Source: Kribbella solani
Lineage (GTDB): Bacteria; Actinomycetota; Actinomycetes; Propionibacteriales; Kribbellaceae
Direction: 5' to 3'
Length of the DNA stretch: 64,000 nucleotides
Assembly: GCF_014205295.1 (NCBI RefSeq)
Contig: NZ_JACHNF010000001.1
Span: 7,130,001-7,194,000, forward strand
Every line of letters starts with the position of its first letter. The first letter of the stretch is position 1. Shown here piece after piece: positions 59,965 through 64,000 of this stretch. A program made the position numbers and the translations under genes. The notes below the pieces were generated by a model that was not told the origin of the DNA, did not search any database, and worked only from the letters and a program-made list of their open reading frames with translations.

Positions 59965-61191
59965 TTACTCCTTCAACCGGTACAAGGTCTCGCCTGCGTT
60001 CGGGACGACGAAGGTGTCCGGGTCGGCCTCGTACGCGGTGAGGTCGATGGTGGCGGGGTCGAGATACCCGAGGTTCGCGCCGCGTACGACGTCCTCGGCG
60101 ATCCCGGTCGCGAGCGTGACCTGGACGCGCAGGTGCTCACCGGTGGCCGGGTCCCAGGTGCCGGCGCCGCGCAGGTGGGTCGAGTGCGCGAGTACGCCCC
60201 AGTGCAGGTCGCGGAACTGCTCCCACTGGCCGAGGAAGTAGTCGCGGCAGTGGTACCCGATCCGCGCGATCTCCGGATGCATCGCGGCCAGTTCGGTGAC
60301 GTGCGGCGCGTACAGGATGACTTCGCCACCGTCCGCGACGATCGGCTCGACCTTGTAGAACCCCTTGGCCGCGGTCCAGATGTCGGCGTACTTCGCCGGC
60401 ATCACCGACACCACCCGCCGCACCGGACGGTCCAGGTACCGGACGTGGGTCTGCGCGGAGATCTCGGCCGCGGCGCGCCACGACTCGGTGGTGTCGCCGA
60501 ACGCGATCGCATGCAGCGCGTCCGTACCGGACTGGGCGACCACGGACAGCGCGAGTTTCTCCGCCGGGATCATCGCCGCGGCCTCGTCGATCAGTGCGCG
60601 TACGGGCGTGATGCCCGGTGTGCCGATGATGTTCGCGCTGGTGATCAGTGCGCCGAGCCAGTGCGACAGGTCGATGACTTCCTGACCGGCGACCCCGGGG
60701 AAGAAGTACTTGTTGCCGCCGGAGAACCCGACCACCTCGTGCGGGAACACCGGGCCGACGACCAGCGCCACGTCGTGTTCGACGACCGCGCGGTTCAGCC
60801 GGACCGGTACCTCGTCGCGGAGCATCTCGGCGGAGATCTCGCCGACCCGCGCGGAACTGATCGTGCCGAGGCCGGCGAAGGTTTCCGGGTTCCACCACTC
60901 GTGGTTGAGTACGTTCGGGTAGTCGTCGCCGAGGTGCTTGCGGAGCTGTTCGGCGGTCATCTCCGCATGGGTGCCGAGGGCAACCAAAATCGTGACCTGG
61001 CTGCCTTTGAGGGCCTGTGTGACCGCCTTCAGCAGCAGCGGGAGCGGGCAGCTGCGGGTCGCGTCGGGGACGATAACGCAGACGCTGCGCCCCGCGAGAC
61101 CCGCGCCGGCCAGGGCGTCACCGATGAACGCCGTCACCTCGTCCTCGGTCAGGACCTGACCCGCACCACCGATCACCGCTGCTGTAGTCAC
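59965..61191 (-). CDS. LarA-like nickel-pincer racemase/epimerase
   Basis: 408 aa, lactate racemase (LarA) superfamily, using a nickel-pincer nucleotide to move hydride on alpha-hydroxy acids. Seen: VIVPDATRSCPLPLLLKAV (DxTR), LGTHAEMT, VVGPVFPHEVVGFSGGNKYF with the Lys that would hold the cofactor, FPGVAGQEVIDLSH and YAPHVTELA. The cofactor-making genes larB, larC and larE are not in the window. Stop 11 nt before the monooxygenase start; its ATG overlaps a membrane-protein stop by 4 nt. Substrate may not be lactate. Confidence 0.88.
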   Translation of the reverse strand: MTTAAVIGGAGQVLTEDEVTAFIGDALAGAGLAGRSVCVIVPDATRSCPLPLLLKAVTQALKGSQVTILVALGTHAEMTAEQLRKHLGDDYPNVLNHEWWNPETFAGLGTISSARVGEISAEMLRDEVPVRLNRAVVEHDVALVVGPVFPHEVVGFSGGNKYFFPGVAGQEVIDLSHWLGALITSANIIGTPGITPVRALIDEAAAMIPAEKLALSVVAQSGTDALHAIAFGDTTESWRAAAEISAQTHVRYLDRPVRRVVSVMPAKYADIWTAAKGFYKVEPIVADGGEVILYAPHVTELAAMHPEIARIGYHCRDYFLGQWEQFRDLHWGVLAHSTHLRGAGTWDPATGEHLRVQVTLATGIAEDVVRGANLGYLDPATIDLTAYEADPDTFVVPNAGETLYRLKE

Positions 61192-61958
61192 AACTCGACC
61201 CTACTCACCGCCTGCGCCTTGGTGGGGTTGGGCCGCGTCGAGCGCGACCATTGGACGCCGACGATCACCGCGTACGCCACACCCGCCGCCGGCGCCGCCC
61301 AGAACCGGAAGAACGGGAGCTGACCGGCGAAGGCGGTCGCGGCGAACACCAGGCCGTACGTGGTCAGCCCGGCGACCGTGCCGCGACGGCGGGATTCGAG
61401 CGCGGTACTGGGAAGCGGACCCATGTGGTTGTCGAGCGCGGCGCCGAACGCGCTGAGTCCGACCAGCGTCAGCACGATGAAGAGGATCGCGCCGGGCAGC
61501 TCGCCGAACGCAATCGCGGCCACGTTCACGAACGTCACGACGGCGAACACGAGCGCCATGTCGATGGCACCGAAGATCAGGTGCGTACGGCGCCTGCGGC
61601 GGAGGTTGATGTCGTCGGCCGTGCGTACGGGGCCCGGGTCGCCGGTGAGGCGGCGTACGACGAGGACGAGGCTGACCGCGATCACGGCCAGCAGGAGTAC
61701 GCCGATGATCGACAGGACGACGGATCGGGTCGTCGACATGTACTGGCGGACGGTGTCGCCGTACACGCAGCTCGCCGACGGCGGGAACCAGCCGCTACGT
61801 ACCGTGGTCAGGTTGTCCTCGGTGAGGAACTTCTTGCCACAATCCCGGTCCGGGTCGTACCAGCCCGGCATCGACAGCGTCACCACTGTCGCCCACACCA
61901 GCCCGCCGAGAAGCCCCAGCCCCAGCAACCAACCCGCCCGCCGCCGCACCACGTCCAC
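61188..61958 (-). CDS. integral membrane protein of unknown function
   Basis: 256 residues: N-terminal segment GLGLLGGLVWATVVTLSM, an extracytoplasmic loop with two Cys (DPDRDCGKKF and PSASCVYGD), LSIIGVLLLAVIAVSLVLVV, a basic loop NLRRRRRTH, then three more segments (IDMALVFAVVTFVNVAAIAF, AILFIVLTLVGLSAFG, VFAATAFAGQLPFFRFW). No family recognised. The stop overlaps the larA-like start, so it heads that operon. ATG at 61958. Confidence 0.78.
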   Translation of the reverse strand: MDVVRRRAGWLLGLGLLGGLVWATVVTLSMPGWYDPDRDCGKKFLTEDNLTTVRSGWFPPSASCVYGDTVRQYMSTTRSVVLSIIGVLLLAVIAVSLVLVVRRLTGDPGPVRTADDINLRRRRRTHLIFGAIDMALVFAVVTFVNVAAIAFGELPGAILFIVLTLVGLSAFGAALDNHMGPLPSTALESRRRGTVAGLTTYGLVFAATAFAGQLPFFRFWAAPAAGVAYAVIVGVQWSRSTRPNPTKAQAVSRVEL

Positions 61959-61987
61959 GGCTCTACCTTCTCATTGGTGGCCGGGAG

Positions 61988-62494
61988 TTACGCCTCCGGT
62001 GACAGCTGCTTGGTGTACATCAGGTTGGCGCTGTCGTCGTTGCGGACGAGTTCGCCGGGCGGTACGGGGCGGTTGTCGTACATCAGGCCCTTGCCGTCGG
62101 GGATGTAGCCGCGACGGGCGTACATGCGCTGGGCGGTGCCGTAGTCGGCGTACAGGCCGACGCCGATGCCGACCACCGGGGATCGGGTGGCGACCAGTTC
62201 CTCGGCGGCGTCCATCAGGGTGGTGCCGATGCCGCGCCGACGGTACGGCGGGAGGACGTTGAAGTCCTGGATCTCGGGCATCACCTGGAAGTACGGCGAC
62301 ACCCAGCGCACCGTCACGTACCCGGCGAACACGTCGTCGACCGTCGCGACCAGTACGTCCCGGTCGCCGGCTTCCTGCTCGGCGAGGTACCGGCGGTACT
62401 GGCTCGCGGGTTTGTCCCAGCCCAACGCGGCGAAGGCGGCGGCGAGCACCGGCGGATCGTCGGCGTGCAAGGGGCGGATCGCAGGTCCGGACAT
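61988..62494 (-). CDS. GNAT N-acetyltransferase
   Basis: Acetyl-CoA-dependent acyltransferase (168 aa). Seen: IRPLHADDPPVLAAAFAALG, DVLVATVDDVFAGYVTVRW, IQDFNVLPPYRRRGIGTTLM with the acetyl-CoA pyrophosphate loop (R/Q-x-x-G-x-G/A) and YADYGTAQRMYARRGYIPDG. Substrate unknown. ATG at 62494 preferred over 62530. Divergent from the DinB gene, with a palindrome between. Confidence 0.9.
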   Translation of the reverse strand: MSGPAIRPLHADDPPVLAAAFAALGWDKPASQYRRYLAEQEAGDRDVLVATVDDVFAGYVTVRWVSPYFQVMPEIQDFNVLPPYRRRGIGTTLMDAAEELVATRSPVVGIGVGLYADYGTAQRMYARRGYIPDGKGLMYDNRPVPPGELVRNDDSANLMYTKQLSPEA

Positions 62495-62540
62495 GCCCGA
62501 CAGCCTGCTGTGCGGACGGTGACGGCGCAAACGAGTTTAG

Positions 62541-62563
62541 TAGCGGTCAAAACCTGACCGCTA
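62541..62563. promoter_or_regulatory. palindrome in the GNAT/DinB divergent promoter
   Basis: TAGCGGTCA - AAACC - TGACCGCTA, perfect 9-bp arms, next to CTATAT. Likely operator controlling one or both genes; no regulator gene is adjacent. Confidence 0.6.
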
Positions 62564-62583
62564 TATCTTCTAGAGTTCTGGGC

Positions 62584-63099
62584 ATGACGAACAATCCGGT
62601 AAGTGGTGAGCGGGCCGACCTGCTCGAGTTCCTGGGCAAGCACCGGCACTTCCTGCGGCACACCGCGCAGGGTCTGACCGACGAGCAGGCGAGTACGCGC
62701 TCGACGGCGAGCGAACTGACGATCGGCGGCGTGATCAAGCACGTGTCGGCGACCGAAGCACACTGGGCCGGCTTCGCGCAGGGCAAGGGCGGCAACCTGC
62801 CGACCGAGTACACGCCGGAGGTGATCGCCGCCTGGCAGGACCAGTTCCGCCTGGTCGAGGGCGAGACGCTGGCCGACGTACTCGCCGAGTACGAGAAGGT
62901 GGCCGCGGCGACCGACGAGTTGGTTCGTACGCTCGACCTCGACGTCAGCTTCGAGCTCCCGTCCGCCCCGTGGCAGCCGCCGGGCGTGTTCTGGACCGTA
63001 CGCCGCGTCTTCTTCCACATCGCTGCCGAAACCGCCCAGCACTCCGGCCACGCCGACATCATCCGCGAAACCATCGACGGCCAAAAAACCATGGGCTGA
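62584..63099 (+). CDS. DinB-superfamily protein
   Basis: Four-helix-bundle metal-binding protein (171 aa) of the DinB/YfiT group; actinobacterial members include mycothiol-dependent transferases. Seen: LLEFLGKHRHFLRHTAQGLT, TIGGVIKHVSATEAHWAGFA (first His), and VRRVFFHIAAETAQHSGHAD with the two other metal His (H-x3-E-x2-QHSGH). The function is open. ATG at 62584. Confidence 0.9.
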   Translation: MTNNPVSGERADLLEFLGKHRHFLRHTAQGLTDEQASTRSTASELTIGGVIKHVSATEAHWAGFAQGKGGNLPTEYTPEVIAAWQDQFRLVEGETLADVLAEYEKVAAATDELVRTLDLDVSFELPSAPWQPPGVFWTVRRVFFHIAAETAQHSGHADIIRETIDGQKTMG

Positions 63100-63134
63100 C
63101 CCCGGCCGACCCGAACCCCGCGCCCCCAACCCGA

Positions 63135-63208
63135 ACGGATCTCCACCGGCGTTGAGGGTTCTCCATCGGCACACCAGTAGAGAACCCTCAACACCAGTGG
63201 ATATCCGT
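63135..63208. repeat. inverted repeat with 29-bp arms
   Basis: Arms 63135-63163 and 63180-63208 match except at three positions (core GTTGAGGGTTCTC / GAGAACCCTCAAC), loop 16 nt. Starts 35 nt after the DinB stop. It may act as a terminator but is much longer than needed. Confidence 0.75.
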
Positions 63209-63526
63209 CTGTTGGGGGAACTGCTTCCGGGGGAGTGGGGCCGCGGGAGTCTGTGGTGGTGGGGGGCGTTGGCGGGTCGCGAGGAACGTGGGGTGCGGCG
63301 CGCGGTGGAATGGCGTTGCCGGGCTTTAGGAAGCCGGGGTCGCGTGGCATTGGAGGGTTGTGGGGCAGCCGGGGTGCGGCGGGGTGTTAGTGGGTTGTGA
63401 GGAAGTTGGGGTGGGGGAGTTTGGGGTGGGGGTGGGGTGGCGTTAGCGGGTTGCGAGAAGGCTGGTGTGGGGGGATCCGGGCGCTGAAGATGGGCTGGTG
63501 ATCGGAGCGGATGCTGGGGTGTCGAG
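63209..63526. other. G/T-rich gene-free stretch with decayed repeats
   Basis: No supported gene. Several degenerate copies of a GCGTTRGCGGGTTGCGAG-like word (near 63267, 63386 and 63441) suggest an old minisatellite. On the minus strand it reads as Pro/His/Arg-rich nonsense. Confidence 0.5.
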
Positions 63527-64000
63527 GTGATCGGCGGGTTCGTCGTCGAGGGTGCGCTGATCGGCGCCGCGGGCTGCGCGGTCTGGGAGGTGGCGGTCCG
63601 CGCTCGGCGGTGGGTCCGAAGCACCCGGCGGCTCAGCCGGCTCGCGCGCTACCTGGAGCACACCAGTCATTCGTTGCGCGAGGTCGCGTTGAGCATCTGG
63701 AAGTCGACTGATCCGTCGATGCGTCAGGTCGCGCACGCGATGCTCGACCTGACCGCGGAGTTCGAAACCGCCGCGGCCCGCTGCCGGTCCCGAACCTGGC
63801 GTCCACAGCGCGCGCACCGTCACCATCTGAACAACCTGATGACGGCGGCCCAGGTGCTGCGCCGTACCGCCCACAGCCCCCAACTCGACCGCACCACCGA
63901 CGGCGCCGCCCTGCACCTGATCGCCGACAGCCTCCGCCGCACAACCACCCTCGGCTTCGCCATCGAACCCCCAACCCGAGGCCCGGCCACCCCCCTCCAT
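63527..64000 (+). CDS. unidentified protein (partial at right edge)
   Basis: 158 codons from a GTG at 63527 to the window end with no stop. One hydrophobic N-terminal stretch (FVVEGALIGAAGCAVWEVAV), then a basic helical region (RRWVRSTRRLSRLARYLEHT, AHAMLDLTAEFETAAARC). No family recognised. The start is weakly supported; the frame cannot begin before 63488. Confidence 0.5.
   Translation, partial: MIGGFVVEGALIGAAGCAVWEVAVRARRWVRSTRRLSRLARYLEHTSHSLREVALSIWKSTDPSMRQVAHAMLDLTAEFETAAARCRSRTWRPQRAHRHHLNNLMTAAQVLRRTAHSPQLDRTTDGAALHLIADSLRRTTTLGFAIEPPTRGPATPLH

Overview
The window is GC-rich DNA (around 70 % by eye) with frequent GTG and TTG starts and several leaderless or overlapping genes. It carries rpfB, a DUF501-ppx pair, an F420-type (Ddn-like) oxidoreductase and ESX-type secretion substrates. 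Together these point to an actinobacterium. A Propionibacteriales member such as Kribbella or a nocardioid would fit, but the window alone does not prove it.

Layout. (1) 1-12.4 kb: a secreted 5'-nucleotidase (cut by the left edge), small stand-alone enzymes, then the conserved run tatD ... rpfB-rsmA-ispE, followed by an OtrA-type ribosomal protection protein, a decayed fructosamine kinase and an Uup-like ABC-F protein. (2) 12.7-26 kb is accessory and regulatory: MarR with a divergent methyltransferase/VOC pair; a sensor kinase-regulator-ABC exporter block; a TetR repressor with a fatty-acid desaturase; tRNA-Gln; small membrane proteins; a PLP enzyme; NUDIX and alpha/beta hydrolases; and two gene remnants. 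(3) 26.2-42 kb is the second half of the housekeeping block known from many actinobacteria: glmU-prs, then rplY-pth-mfd-lipoprotein-mazG, then eno-divIC/ftsB-DUF501-ppx. It is interrupted by a DUF3137-like gene with a degenerate tandem copy and by a winged-helix/membrane protein pair with an APH-like gene. (4) 42-53.5 kb: UdgB-type uracil-DNA glycosylase, tRNA-Leu, a GTGA-overlapping ACT protein/peptide deformylase pair, a two-component system, a 27-bp minisatellite, an F420-type protein, NDH-2, a DUF4118 membrane protein, a BI-1 family protein, DUF4287, an SGNH hydrolase, cystathionine beta-synthase and a 31-residue membrane peptide. (5) 53.7-58.5 kb is an island of visibly lower GC. (6) 58.5-64 kb: a Baeyer-Villiger-type monooxygenase, a LarA-like racemase, a membrane protein, GNAT and DinB proteins and a partial gene at the right edge.

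The most interesting part is the island. It holds a three-gene polymorphic-toxin cassette: an ESX-like small protein, a helical-N-terminus toxin with a DddA/SCP1.201-like cytidine-deaminase C-terminus, and an Imm1 immunity protein translationally coupled to it. The cassette is bracketed by two same-orientation copies of a ~78-bp palindromic repeat. The whole island is bracketed by a second repeat family in inverted orientation, and it also carries a resolvase-like protein without the catalytic serine, a small conserved protein and an XRE-TPR regulator. The toxin frame is broken near its end by one extra base in a run of five C.

Elsewhere the window is rich in intergenic palindromic elements: a three-member 88-90-bp family at about 19.9, 26.0 and 37.4 kb, and two unrelated long inverted repeats at 29.7 and 63.1 kb. 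Several gene fragments sit near or between them. Regulatory palindromes are visible for MarR, TetR/desaturase, the winged-helix operon and the GNAT/DinB divergent pair.
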